This document shows positions 7,919 to 16,237 of a stretch of 27,988 nucleotides of DNA, in pieces. Under the pieces are notes generated by a model. That model had not been told where the DNA came from. It ran no database searches and saw nothing but the letters and a program-made list of their open reading frames with translations. The translations under genes and the position numbers were made by a program. This stretch comes from a virus. The stretch lies in the IMG/VR virus record IMGVR_UViG_3300047476_001325, positions 1 through 27,988 of that record. One strand, given 5' to 3'. Every line of letters begins with the position of its first letter. Position 1 is the stretch's first letter.

Positions 7919-8818
7919 ATGGCAAGTTTAATTAGATTAAAACAAATAGAAAGCGGTTCTGCATTGGAAACATCTGCACAAGTAGGTTCGGATTTTAGTG
8001 GTGCTGTATACGAAATCATAGATGGTGCAGGATTAATATCTTCATCTGCACAAGTTGATTTAGTACAAGCATCCAACTACGATGGTTTTGTTGTTCAATT
8101 AGATTTGACAATGAGTAGTGATTTGGAAAGAAATATTGTAAGTGCATCTATATCACAATCGATTTCTATACTTTCTCAAACATATGTGACAACTGCTTCA
8201 TTATTTGATTTAAGTTCTTCGATTGCAACAACGGATAGTGCAAGTCAACATTTGATAGCACAGTTGAGTTCATCCGTTCAAGCAACAACTGGTGACTTTA
8301 GTGCATCGGTTGCTCAACAATTTAGCAGTTCTTATGCAACAATTTACTCAATCAGTTCTTCAATAGATACAACAATAAACAATTTAAGTTCTTCTGTTGC
8401 AACATTATTGAGTGCATCGGAAGCAAATATTATTTCAATCAGTTCTTCTATCAACACATCAATTAGTAGTAGTGATGCAACATTTGCAGCATTTAGTAAT
8501 TCAATTGATGATACAATATTGAATAAGATGAATGTAGTAGGTGTAATTAGTTCTTCTGCACAATTAACAGGTACAACATTGAAGGGTATTACAATCGCAC
8601 CAGTAGACTCAGATTCTTACTCATTAATTATAAGTGGTGCATTGGCAGTTGTAAATGCAACTAATTTAACAGATGGTGGATTTGGAGATAATGATGCAAC
8701 GGTTCCGGCCCAAATTTATTTAGATGGAAACCCAACAACGGCATCTGCACCACCACCTCCAGACCCATCTACAAACAATCAACCTAATTCAAATATGATA
8801 GATATGGGTGAGTTTTAA
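7919..8818 (+). CDS. Ser/Thr-rich coiled-coil fibre protein
   Basis: 299 aa. The N-terminus MASLIRLKQIESGSAL resembles the short anchor found on the other fibre genes here (hydrophobic residues, then Lys/Arg). Linker motifs GLISSSAQVD (about 38-47) and GVISSSAQLTG (about 208-218) bracket a long segment (about 85-200) of Ser-rich heptads such as SSSIDTTINNLSSSVATLL, likely a coiled-coil shaft. Residues about 218-265 are a small beta region (SLIISGALAVVNATN). The end is Pro/Asn-rich (APPPPDPSTNN) and finishes with MIDMGEF. There is no recognisable receptor-binding domain or S74 chaperone, so it may be a shaft or connector. A gap of 95 bases follows. It begins 14 bases after the glycine-rich gene's stop. 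Confidence 0.78.
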   Translation: MASLIRLKQIESGSALETSAQVGSDFSGAVYEIIDGAGLISSSAQVDLVQASNYDGFVVQLDLTMSSDLERNIVSASISQSISILSQTYVTTASLFDLSSSIATTDSASQHLIAQLSSSVQATTGDFSASVAQQFSSSYATIYSISSSIDTTINNLSSSVATLLSASEANIISISSSINTSISSSDATFAAFSNSIDDTILNKMNVVGVISSSAQLTGTTLKGITIAPVDSDSYSLIISGALAVVNATNLTDGGFGDNDATVPAQIYLDGNPTTASAPPPPDPSTNNQPNSNMIDMGEF

Positions 8819-8869
8819 TATAATAAAAAAAATATAACAAAAAAAATCGGTATTAGATAACAAAAATCA

Positions 8870-8877
8870 TATTTATT
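8870..8877 (+). promoter_or_regulatory. TATTTATT element in the 95-base gap before the 1061-aa fibre gene
   Basis: The gap 8819-8913 is A-rich and contains TATTTATT 36 bases before the ATG at 8914. A small inverted repeat, TCGGTA at 8847-8852 and TACCGA at 8877-8882, encloses the stretch that holds the element. No T-tract follows, so it is not a standard terminator. A late promoter or an RNA-processing site is possible. Confidence 0.32.
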
Positions 8878-8913
8878 ACCGAATAACCTTAATTAAGAGA
8901 ATAATATTACAAT

Positions 8914-11900
8914 ATGGCACAAATCATTAGACACAGACGTGGTAGTTTGGAAAGCCTTTCGGCAGCAACCTCATCGTTTCAAAAAGGTGAATTAATAATC
9001 GTATCGGGTTCTTCAAACATCACCGCAACAAATGGTTCCGGTATGGTGTTTGCAGCCGTAGAAAGTGGTTCAATACAGGCAGTAAACAGATTTATTGTTG
9101 GTGATAATGCCCCTAATACATTCGCTGCAGGAACTTATAACGGATTGGTAAAGGGTGTACCTTACTACGCAAGTGGTAGTTCAACTTTATATTTACTTGG
9201 TTCTGACGGAAATGATATTCCAGATTTAACAGGTAACATTACAAACTTTAGTGCATCGGTTGTAACATCATTCTCAGCAAGTAATGCAAGTATAACAGCA
9301 TTATCCGCTTCAGTTGCATCTGTAACTGGTGATTTTAGTTCTTCAGTAGCAACTTCATTCTCAGCAAGTAATGCTAGTATAGTTGCGTTATCTGCTTCTG
9401 TTGCATCTGTAACGGGAGATTTCAGTTCTTCAGTTGCAACTTCATTCTCAGCAAGTAATGCAAGTTTGACTGCATTATCTGCTTCGGTTGCATCGGTAAC
9501 AGGAGACTTTAGTGCTTCAGTTGCTCAAACATTTACAACTCAAAGCCAAAGAATTTCTTCATTAGAATCATTTAGTGGTTCGCAGTTAACTCAAAATACC
9601 GATTTAGCAACTATTACTGGTTCTTTGATTAGTTCTGCATCGACTGCAAAATCTACAAACGATACACAAGATGGTAGATTAGATAATATTGAATTATTTA
9701 GTGCGAGTGTAAATACATCGGTTTCTAACTTAAATTCAACAACTGCAAGTTTAAACACTTCGGTTGCAAACATAAATTCATTTACATCATCTCAATTAAC
9801 TCAAAATACCGAATTAGCAACGGTTACGGGTTCATTGATATCTTCAGCTTCAAATGCAGCAATCGCAATTGCAAATTTAAATGCAAATAGTGGTTCTTAC
9901 GCATTATTAAGTGGTTCGAACATATTCTACGGCACTCAGGTAATTACAGGTTCAATGTATATTACACAAGACTTAGTGGTATATGGTTCATCATCTTTAT
10001 TTAATGTAACCGCATCTGCGTTAGATATCGGACAAAATACGATTGTATTAAATACAGCAACACCTGCAGTTAGATTTGGTGGTATTTCGGTAGCAGATAG
10101 TGGTTCGGGAGCAGGAGCAAGTGGTTCATTATTCTGGGATTCCGTAAATAACCACTGGTTGTATCAACACCCATCTGGTGGTGCTGAATCATATAATTCT
10201 GCTAGATTAATTGCTGGACCTGAAAATAGTGGTTCATTAGGTAATGAGGCTGGATTAACGATTGGTAAAATTACATTAGCAACCGGTGAAGACCATATTA
10301 GTGATTCAATCATAACACAATCACCTGATAATGGTACAATTTCAATAGATGGTGATTTAGATGTAACCGGTTCTGTAACTGCAACTTCATTTAATGGTAC
10401 AATTAACTCAACAAATGGTGTAGTTAGTGGTTCATCTCAAATAACAATTTCTGACACAACCGGATATGGTGACTTTAGTGGTTCTATATCTGCATCAATT
10501 GCAGCAGTAGTTGCAAATGTTGGTAGTGGTGTAGGGGTTTCAATAACAAACCTAAACTCATTTACATCTTCTCAATTAACTCAAAATTCAGACTTAGCAA
10601 CTTATACTGCAAGTGTTGAAACGAGATTAACTGAAATAGGCACAGTAAGTGGTTCATTGATTGCTTCGGCATCAACTGCTAAAACAACAAATGATACACA
10701 AGATACTAGATTAACTAATATCGAATCATTTAGTGCAAGTGTTAATACTTCAATTAGTAATTTAAATAGTACATCCGAAAGTGTAAATACATCGGTAGCA
10801 GCATTAAATAGTTCATCAGCATCTCAACAAGTTAGTATAGATGCATTGAATACGGTAAGTGGTTCAAATTTAATTAGATTAACAAATTTAGAATCAACTT
10901 CTGCAAGTGTAAATACTTCTATAACTAATATAAACTCATTTAGTTCTTCTGTATTAACACAATTAACTGAAATTGGAGTTGTAAGTGGTAGCTTGATTGC
11001 ATCGGCATCAACAGCAAAAACTACAAACGATACGCAGGATGGTAGATTGGGTGAATTAGAATCCAAATCAGCAAGTGTTGATATTTCAATAGCAGCATTA
11101 AACTCATATACATCTTCAAATACTTCTACAAACGCATTGAATGCATTTACTGCATCTGCGGAAACTAGATTTACTGAAATCGGAGTTGTAAGTGGTTCAT
11201 TAATCGCATCAGCATCTGCAGCAAAAACTACAAATGATGCACAAGATGTTTCAATAACTAATTTGAATACATTTAGTGCAAGTGTTAATACATCAGTATC
11301 AGCATTAAATAGTTCATCGGCATCTCAGCAAGTAAGTATTGATGCATTAAACACAGTGAGCGGTTCAAACTTAATTAGATTATCTAATTTAGAAAGTACA
11401 TCTGCAAGTGTTAATACATCGGTATCTAATATTAATACATTTACAGCATCGGCTGATATTAGATTAACAAATTTAGAATCAACTTCTGCAAGTGTTAATA
11501 CTTCAGTAAGTAATTTAAATTCAACAACCGCTAGTTTAAACACTTCGGTATCAGAATTAAACTCTTACTCATCTTCATTAAAAACTGCATTTGAATTTAC
11601 TGGTTCTAATGTTGTAGTATTAGGTGATTTGACCGTAAAAGGAACAACTACATCAGTAGAATCTACAACTATCCAATTAGGTGATAATATCATCGAATTA
11701 AATGGTACAGGAGTCGCAAACGGTGGTTTATTGGTTAAAGACCCAACTGCACCTAATACGGTAAGTGGTTCTTTACTTTGGGATTCTACAAACGATTATT
11801 GGAAAGCTGGAGCAGCTGGAGCTGAATCTAAAGTTCTTTTAGCAGCTGGTGATTCGGTAGTAAGTGGTTCATCTCAAATTACAATTAGTGATACAACTGG

Positions 11901-12099
11901 GTTTGATACATTTAGTGGTTCAATTGCAACTTCAATAAGTGCATCGGTAGCAGCATCAACTTGGGAAAACTTAAATGGTAAACCAGCTGGTATAGTAAGT
12001 GGTTCATCTCAAATTGATATAACTGCAACTGATGGATTTACAACATTTAGTTCATCAATTGAAACAAGAATTTCATTAATAGACGGAGGAACATATTAA
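8914..12099 (+). CDS. Large coiled-coil/beta modular fibre protein (1061 aa)
   Basis: The N-terminus MAQIIRHRRGSLESL, followed by FQKGELIIVSG, is of the Mtd_N-like type used by phage receptor-binding proteins to dock on the particle. Residues 113-199 are three tandem 29-residue repeats (87-nt units). Residues about 210-310 and 545-890 are Ser/Thr/Asn-rich heptads, such as SASVNTSVSNLNSTTASL, with RhxxhE trimer motifs (RISSLE, RLDNIE, RLTNIE, RLTNLE twice, RLGELE, RLSNLE). Two beta display modules are at about 355-500 (TIVLNTATPAVRFGGISV) and about 892-985 (DNIIELNGTGVANGGLLV). SGSSQI linkers lie at about 505, 985 and 1030. The gene lacks a C-terminal S74 domain and ends in RISLIDGGTY, so it probably needs a partner such as the following gene. 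The ATG at 8914 follows the 95-base gap; the in-frame anchor motif supports this start. Confidence 0.82.
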   Translation: MAQIIRHRRGSLESLSAATSSFQKGELIIVSGSSNITATNGSGMVFAAVESGSIQAVNRFIVGDNAPNTFAAGTYNGLVKGVPYYASGSSTLYLLGSDGNDIPDLTGNITNFSASVVTSFSASNASITALSASVASVTGDFSSSVATSFSASNASIVALSASVASVTGDFSSSVATSFSASNASLTALSASVASVTGDFSASVAQTFTTQSQRISSLESFSGSQLTQNTDLATITGSLISSASTAKSTNDTQDGRLDNIELFSASVNTSVSNLNSTTASLNTSVANINSFTSSQLTQNTELATVTGSLISSASNAAIAIANLNANSGSYALLSGSNIFYGTQVITGSMYITQDLVVYGSSSLFNVTASALDIGQNTIVLNTATPAVRFGGISVADSGSGAGASGSLFWDSVNNHWLYQHPSGGAESYNSARLIAGPENSGSLGNEAGLTIGKITLATGEDHISDSIITQSPDNGTISIDGDLDVTGSVTATSFNGTINSTNGVVSGSSQITISDTTGYGDFSGSISASIAAVVANVGSGVGVSITNLNSFTSSQLTQNSDLATYTASVETRLTEIGTVSGSLIASASTAKTTNDTQDTRLTNIESFSASVNTSISNLNSTSESVNTSVAALNSSSASQQVSIDALNTVSGSNLIRLTNLESTSASVNTSITNINSFSSSVLTQLTEIGVVSGSLIASASTAKTTNDTQDGRLGELESKSASVDISIAALNSYTSSNTSTNALNAFTASAETRFTEIGVVSGSLIASASAAKTTNDAQDVSITNLNTFSASVNTSVSALNSSSASQQVSIDALNTVSGSNLIRLSNLESTSASVNTSVSNINTFTASADIRLTNLESTSASVNTSVSNLNSTTASLNTSVSELNSYSSSLKTAFEFTGSNVVVLGDLTVKGTTTSVESTTIQLGDNIIELNGTGVANGGLLVKDPTAPNTVSGSLLWDSTNDYWKAGAAGAESKVLLAAGDSVVSGSSQITISDTTGFDTFSGSIATSISASVAASTWENLNGKPAGIVSGSSQIDITATDGFTTFSSSIETRISLIDGGTY
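9250..9510 (+). repeat. Three tandem 87-bp coding repeats
   Basis: Residues 113-141, 142-170 and 171-199 of the 1061-aa fibre are near-identical 29-residue units of the type SFSASNAS-ALSASVASVTGDF, only differing at a few positions. Twenty-nine residues is four heptads plus one, so the unit may be a mixed heptad/hendecad coil. Tandem copies in frame can expand or contract by slippage without breaking the gene. Confidence 0.9.
10618..10920 (+). repeat. Internal duplicated coil segment, copy 1
   Basis: Residues 569-669 of the 1061-aa fibre. It starts with ETRLTEIG and SGSLIASASTAKTTND and runs through QQVSIDALNTVSGSNLIRL to NLESTSASVNTS. The second copy at 11161-11421 has the same order of motifs but lacks 14 residues, which is exactly two heptads. 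Confidence 0.85.
11161..11421 (+). repeat. Internal duplicated coil segment, copy 2
   Basis: Residues 750-836 of the 1061-aa fibre, matching 569-669. It begins ETRFTEIGVVSGSLIASAS and ends NLESTSASVNTS. The length difference of 14 residues keeps the heptad register. Confidence 0.85.
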
Positions 12100-12126
12100 T
12101 AAAAAATAAAGAATAAATAGAAATAT

Positions 12127-12687
12127 ATGGCAACAAATAATCCAACTTCATCGATTTTACTGAAACGTTCAGGGGTAGCCGGTTCAGTGCCTACAACGAC
12201 ATCGTTGCAGGTAGGTGAAATAGCTTTAAATACCTATGATGGTAAAGCGTTTTTACACAAGTCTGGTTCAACTGATGAGGTAGTAGAAATCGTAGTTGCC
12301 GGTGCAAATGTAACCGGGTCAATTAGTCTTACTGGAGCAGTTAGTGCATCAATAGTATCCGCATCTACATTTATAGGTAGTGGTGCTCAATTGACGGGTG
12401 TAACCGCATCTATGAGACCGGATGATTTTGATTTCAATTCTGACCCATTTGCAGGAACAATGGGATATATTCAAGGTAGTGGTTCTCTTTATAAAGTAGC
12501 AACTACTGATAACCAAATTGATTTCAGATATAATGATGTAACAATTGCAACTATTACAACTGCAAACGGATTTAGTGGTTCATTATTTGGAATTGGTGAT
12601 GTGTTAGCATTTAGTGGTTCGGTAGCAGATAGATTATATAGTTTAGAAATTTCAGCATCATTTGGACCAGATGCAGGCCAGTTCTAA
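12127..12687 (+). CDS. Short fibre-type protein with Mtd_N-like anchor
   Basis: 186 aa. Residues 8-55 show the anchor found on several neighbours: SSILLKRSGVAGSVP, then LQVGEIALNTYDGKAFLHKS, the same as the start of the 865-aa fibre (GELAVNTYDGKIYFKKSGS). A short beta region follows (IGSGAQLTGVTASM, about 82-96), then FDFNSDPFAGTMGYIQGS, and the connector FGIGDVLAFSGSVADRLYSL (about 154-173) that elsewhere joins a beta module to a coiled coil. It ends at SASFGPDAGQF. Here there is no coil or tip after the connector, so it looks like a truncated fibre or a minimal docking subunit. The strong terminator at 12709 lies 22 bases past its stop, so it closes a transcription unit. The start at 12127 is preceded by an A-rich leader. 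Confidence 0.75.
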   Translation: MATNNPTSSILLKRSGVAGSVPTTTSLQVGEIALNTYDGKAFLHKSGSTDEVVEIVVAGANVTGSISLTGAVSASIVSASTFIGSGAQLTGVTASMRPDDFDFNSDPFAGTMGYIQGSGSLYKVATTDNQIDFRYNDVTIATITTANGFSGSLFGIGDVLAFSGSVADRLYSLEISASFGPDAGQF

Positions 12688-12708
12688 AATTCAACAAAAT
12701 TATAGTAG

Positions 12709-12737
12709 AAACCCCTCATAGTAGGGGTTTTTCTTTT
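12709..12737 (+). terminator. Intrinsic terminator
   Basis: An 8-bp stem, AAACCCCT at 12709-12716 and AGGGGTTT at 12723-12730, with a 6-base loop CATAGT, followed by a T-rich tail (TTCTTTTT to about 12738). It is the clearest factor-independent terminator in the window, between the 186-aa gene and the 865-aa fibre gene. Confidence 0.9.
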
Positions 12738-12744
12738 TATAATA

Positions 12745-12752
12745 TATTTATG
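12745..12752 (+). promoter_or_regulatory. TATTTATG element after the terminator
   Basis: TATTTATG lies 48 bases before the ATG at 12801 and directly after the terminator, which is where a promoter for the next unit would be expected. Spacing matches the element before the 878-aa gene (also 48 bases). Confidence 0.38.
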
Positions 12753-12755
12753 TTC

Positions 12756-12769
12756 GTAGTATATACTAC
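12756..12769 (+). promoter_or_regulatory. 14-bp perfect palindrome, possible operator; overlaps a TAnnTTTG box
   Basis: GTAGTATATACTAC is a perfect 14-base inverted repeat, a form typical of a dimeric repressor site. It overlaps TACATTTG (12767-12774), which fits the Bacteroidota -7 consensus TAnnTTTG. No matching -33 TTG is seen at the right distance, so the promoter call is weak. Confidence 0.35.
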
Positions 12770-12800
12770 ATTTGTTGTTAAATAACTTAAAATACGCCAT

Positions 12801-15398
12801 ATGGCATCAATTGTTCAACTGAAACGCTCTGCGTTATCGGGAAAGGTACCTGATACAGGTTCACTAAATTTAGGAGAATTAGCGGTAAACACTTACGATG
12901 GTAAGATTTACTTTAAAAAATCAGGTTCAATTGAATCGGTTGAAAGTGTAGTAACAACAAATTCGGTAGTAACTGGCTCTATTAGATTAGAAGGAACCGG
13001 TTCTTTTGGTTCTTTACAAGTAAACGACACACTTACAGTCAATCATGGTGTAAGTGTAATAAGTGGTTCATTGGGAATCACATCCGATTTGACGGTTTTA
13101 GGTCAAATCAATGCAAGACAATTTAATATTGCAATCATATCCTCTTCGACATTATTTGAAAGTGGTTCATCCAATTTCGGTAATAGTTTAGATGATACAC
13201 ATACATTTACGGGTTCAGTAAACATAACGGGTTCATTTTTATTAAATGGACAAGAAGTAGGTGGAGGAACAACAACCGGTTCATTTACGGGTTCATTTAC
13301 TGGAGATGGTAGTGGATTAAGAGGTGTCGTTAGTGATGATTTACCGATAGATGGTTGGGATTATGAATCAAATAGTTCAGCATCGATTAGTGAATTTAAT
13401 AATGAATCTAAAAAATATATAATAGATTTTCAATGGGAACAAGAAGTCGGTACACCAATTGGATTTAAAACATTCATTTCAAATGTAACGGGTAGTTCAC
13501 AAATCGTTCCAACCGAAGAAGGAATTAAATTTATTGTAGCAAATCAACAAGTTGCATTGGTAGGACCTAATGGTATTGAATCTGTGCCACCTGCAGGAAC
13601 TGTTAGTGGTTCTTCTCAATTAACATCTTCATATGATGAAAGATATGTTTTAAGTGGTTCGATAACGCAAACTACTTGGGATAATATCGCTTCAAAACCT
13701 ACCGGAATAATAAGTGGTTCATCTCAATTAACTGCATCAGTATTAGCAACAACAGGTTCGAATACATTTGTAGGAACACAAACTTTAAGTGGTTCTATCA
13801 TACCAGCAATCGATAATACCTATGATTTAGGTTCTGCAACTTACCAATGGAGAGACATATATGTTTCGTCTGGTTCATTGTATATAGATGGAACAAAGGT
13901 TTTGGGTTCTACTGGAAATGAATTACAAATTACAACAGATGAAGGGCAATCAATAAAAATTTTAGAAGCAGGTAGTGATAGTATTATTTTACAATCTGCA
14001 GATGGTGATATTCAGTTAAAAACTTCAGGTGGTGGTAATTTATTATTTGACCCTACAACCGGTTTAATTGATGTCAGAGGAACATTCCAAATACAAGATG
14101 GATATAAAGTAACATCTTCCGGAGGAAATGGTATTGTTTTTGGAAACAATGTAGTAGTTAGTGGTTCATTGGAAAGTACGGGAAATGTAACCGGTGCAAA
14201 CATATCAAATTTGCAATCAACATTCAATACATTTACGGGTAGTTCAAATACATCTTTAAATGTATTAAATACATATACCGCGTCAAATGAAATTAATATT
14301 TCAAATTTACATTCATATACATCTTCTGTTAAAAATGCAATAAATGTAATCGGACAAGGAACTTCATCGGTGACTACAATATATGGTAATTTGGTTGTAG
14401 AAGGAACAACTATTACGGTTAGTGCATCTAATTTGGCAGTTGCGGATAATATGATATATCTAAATGACGGAAACGAAATAACTGACCCGGATTTAGGTAT
14501 TGCAGGTAATTATAACGATGGAACATATCATCATACTGGTATATTTTCTGATGCATCGGATAGTCATACTTGGAAAGTTTATAAAGGATATACACCAGAA
14601 CCATCGCAATCAATAGATACAACGCATGGTTCATTTACATTGGCAGATTTCCAAGCAGGAACATTAAAAGGTGCAATTGCGGCAACAAATGGGGTAGTTT
14701 CGGGTTCATCCCAAATTGATGCAACTTCAACTACGAATTGGTCAACTGGTATTAAAACACAATTAAATAGTAACACCGTTATTTCGGGTTCATCACAAAT
14801 TGATGTAATGTCTACTACAAACATTGCAAGATTGGCAACAACCGGTTCAAATACATTTACTGGAACAATTTCAATTAATAGTGGTACTACTGGATTTTTA
14901 ACATTAGGTGCAAGTGGTTCTTATGGTAGTATATCTAGTGGAGGTGGTGGTGGAACGATTTACCTAAATGGTTCAACTAGAGGTGGTTCAACAACAGCTG
15001 CTTCTAATACGGTAGTAGTTGCAACCGATGGTGAATTTTATATAACAAATGGTTTATCAAATTCTACTAAATTTCTTGTTGCAAGTAATGGAAATACTAC
15101 GATATCCGGTACATTTACGGAAAACTCATCAATACGATACAAAGAAAATGTTGAAACTATAAAATATGGTTTAGACAAAGTTCTTCAAATGAGAGGAGTA
15201 ACATACGATAAGAAAAATACAGGTGTAAGAGAAGTCGGTGTGATTGCAGAAGAAGTTTATGATGTTTTACCGGAAGTAGTTTTGAAAAATGAAGAAGGTG
15301 AAATCGATTCAGTTTCTTATGGTAGAATAGTTGGTGTATTAATTGAAGCAATAAAAGATTTAAAGAAAGAAATTGAAGATTTAAAATCAAATAGATAA
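12801..15398 (+). CDS. Modular fibre protein with C-terminal S74 self-cleaving chaperone
   Basis: 865 aa. The anchor at residues 1-45 (IVQLKRSALSGKVP, LGELAVNTYDGKIYFKK) nearly matches the 186-aa protein upstream. Beta modules follow: FTGSFTGDGSGLRGV (about 162-176), a YDLGSATYQWRDIYVSSGSL block (about 341-360), and the display module at about 512-627 (DNMIYLND, NYNDGTYHHTGIFSDASDS). SGSSQ linkers are at about 270, 305, 635 and 663. Residues 776-865 are an intramolecular chaperone (peptidase S74): SSIRYKENVE, GVIAEEVYDVLPEVV, then a coiled coil LIEAIKDLKKEIEDLK. The family releases itself by a Ser/Lys dyad spaced five apart; here Ser776 and Lys781 fit, although the usual Asp after Ser is Ser. 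The protein probably trimerises with this domain and then sheds it. The stop overlaps the next ATG (TAATG). Confidence 0.87.
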   Translation: MASIVQLKRSALSGKVPDTGSLNLGELAVNTYDGKIYFKKSGSIESVESVVTTNSVVTGSIRLEGTGSFGSLQVNDTLTVNHGVSVISGSLGITSDLTVLGQINARQFNIAIISSSTLFESGSSNFGNSLDDTHTFTGSVNITGSFLLNGQEVGGGTTTGSFTGSFTGDGSGLRGVVSDDLPIDGWDYESNSSASISEFNNESKKYIIDFQWEQEVGTPIGFKTFISNVTGSSQIVPTEEGIKFIVANQQVALVGPNGIESVPPAGTVSGSSQLTSSYDERYVLSGSITQTTWDNIASKPTGIISGSSQLTASVLATTGSNTFVGTQTLSGSIIPAIDNTYDLGSATYQWRDIYVSSGSLYIDGTKVLGSTGNELQITTDEGQSIKILEAGSDSIILQSADGDIQLKTSGGGNLLFDPTTGLIDVRGTFQIQDGYKVTSSGGNGIVFGNNVVVSGSLESTGNVTGANISNLQSTFNTFTGSSNTSLNVLNTYTASNEINISNLHSYTSSVKNAINVIGQGTSSVTTIYGNLVVEGTTITVSASNLAVADNMIYLNDGNEITDPDLGIAGNYNDGTYHHTGIFSDASDSHTWKVYKGYTPEPSQSIDTTHGSFTLADFQAGTLKGAIAATNGVVSGSSQIDATSTTNWSTGIKTQLNSNTVISGSSQIDVMSTTNIARLATTGSNTFTGTISINSGTTGFLTLGASGSYGSISSGGGGGTIYLNGSTRGGSTTAASNTVVVATDGEFYITNGLSNSTKFLVASNGNTTISGTFTENSSIRYKENVETIKYGLDKVLQMRGVTYDKKNTGVREVGVIAEEVYDVLPEVVLKNEEGEIDSVSYGRIVGVLIEAIKDLKKEIEDLKSNR
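14334..14681 (+). repeat. Shared beta display module, copy in 865-aa fibre
   Basis: Residues 512-627: NAINVIGQGTSSVTTIYGNL, DNMIYLND, DLGIAGNYNDGTYHHTGIF, FTLADFQAG. Same order of landmarks as the copies at 4312 and 21120. Confidence 0.85.
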
Positions 15399-16237
15399 TG
15401 GCAAATCTTATAAATCTTACAATAAATGATACTGGTTATATAGGTTTACCATCAGGAACTTTAGCACAAAGACCGGTAACTCCATTGACGGGTTATACAC
15501 GATTTAACACAACATTAGGTGCGATAGAAACTTATAATGGTTCGGTTTGGATTAATCCTGCAACCAATTTAGCAGTTGAAGGCCCAATAATATCGACAAA
15601 TATGTTATTTCATGTTGATGCAGGAAATCCATTGAGCTTTAGAAACACAAATAGAATATGGCATGATATAAGTGGAAATGGTGCACATTTTTTATTTGGT
15701 GGTTCATCATCATTTAATTCATCAAATGGTGGTTCAATCGATTTTGGTGCAGGTGGTGGATATGCATATCGTGCCAATGGTATGAATTTACAACAAAATT
15801 TTACATTAGAAATTTGGTGTTATATAACTGCAAATAGTGCAGGACTTTTTGGACAAGGGCCAACCAATACATCACAAGGATTACACATATTATGGAATTC
15901 ATCTGCAAGTAGAGGTATTGTTTTTGGTCTATATTCAAATGATTTGGATACACCATCTTATAATTTATCATTTAATACATGGCATCAATTTGTATTTACA
16001 CATAATAGTAGTACTTCCGTAAAACAATTTTATGCAGACGGTTCTTTGATAAATTCACATACCGGTTCGGCTTCGTATGGTGGTAGTGGGCAATTTAATA
16101 TTGGAAGTATATATAGTAATCCTATATATGCGAATATGCAAGGAAGAATATCAATAGCAAGAGGATATAGTACTGTATTATCTGCAAACGATATATTACA
16201 AAATTTTAACGCACAAAGAAGTAGATATAATTTATAA
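15398..16237 (+). CDS. LamG-type adhesin with IGLPxGT-type anchor
   Basis: 279 aa. Residues 1-55 (LTINDTGYIGLPSGTLAQRP, then GYTRFNTTLGAIETYNGSVW) form an N-terminal segment shared with the next two genes and widely seen on phage proteins. Residues about 68-279 are a LamG jelly roll: NMLFHVDAGNPLSF, WHDISGNGAHF, NFTLEIWCYI, TWHQFVFTH, QFYADGSLI, the closing GRISIARGYSTVLSANDILQ and NAQRSRYNL. This fold in phages usually contacts host glycans. The start overlaps the upstream stop and the stop overlaps the next start, both as TAATG, so the three IGLP genes and the S74 fibre gene are likely translated together. Confidence 0.85.
   Translation: MANLINLTINDTGYIGLPSGTLAQRPVTPLTGYTRFNTTLGAIETYNGSVWINPATNLAVEGPIISTNMLFHVDAGNPLSFRNTNRIWHDISGNGAHFLFGGSSSFNSSNGGSIDFGAGGGYAYRANGMNLQQNFTLEIWCYITANSAGLFGQGPTNTSQGLHILWNSSASRGIVFGLYSNDLDTPSYNLSFNTWHQFVFTHNSSTSVKQFYADGSLINSHTGSASYGGSGQFNIGSIYSNPIYANMQGRISIARGYSTVLSANDILQNFNAQRSRYNL

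Noticed and set aside
12756-12769. Attachment site for integration
   Set aside because: The 14-bp palindrome has no second copy noticed in the window, no integrase and no tRNA nearby; an operator-like site is more plausible.
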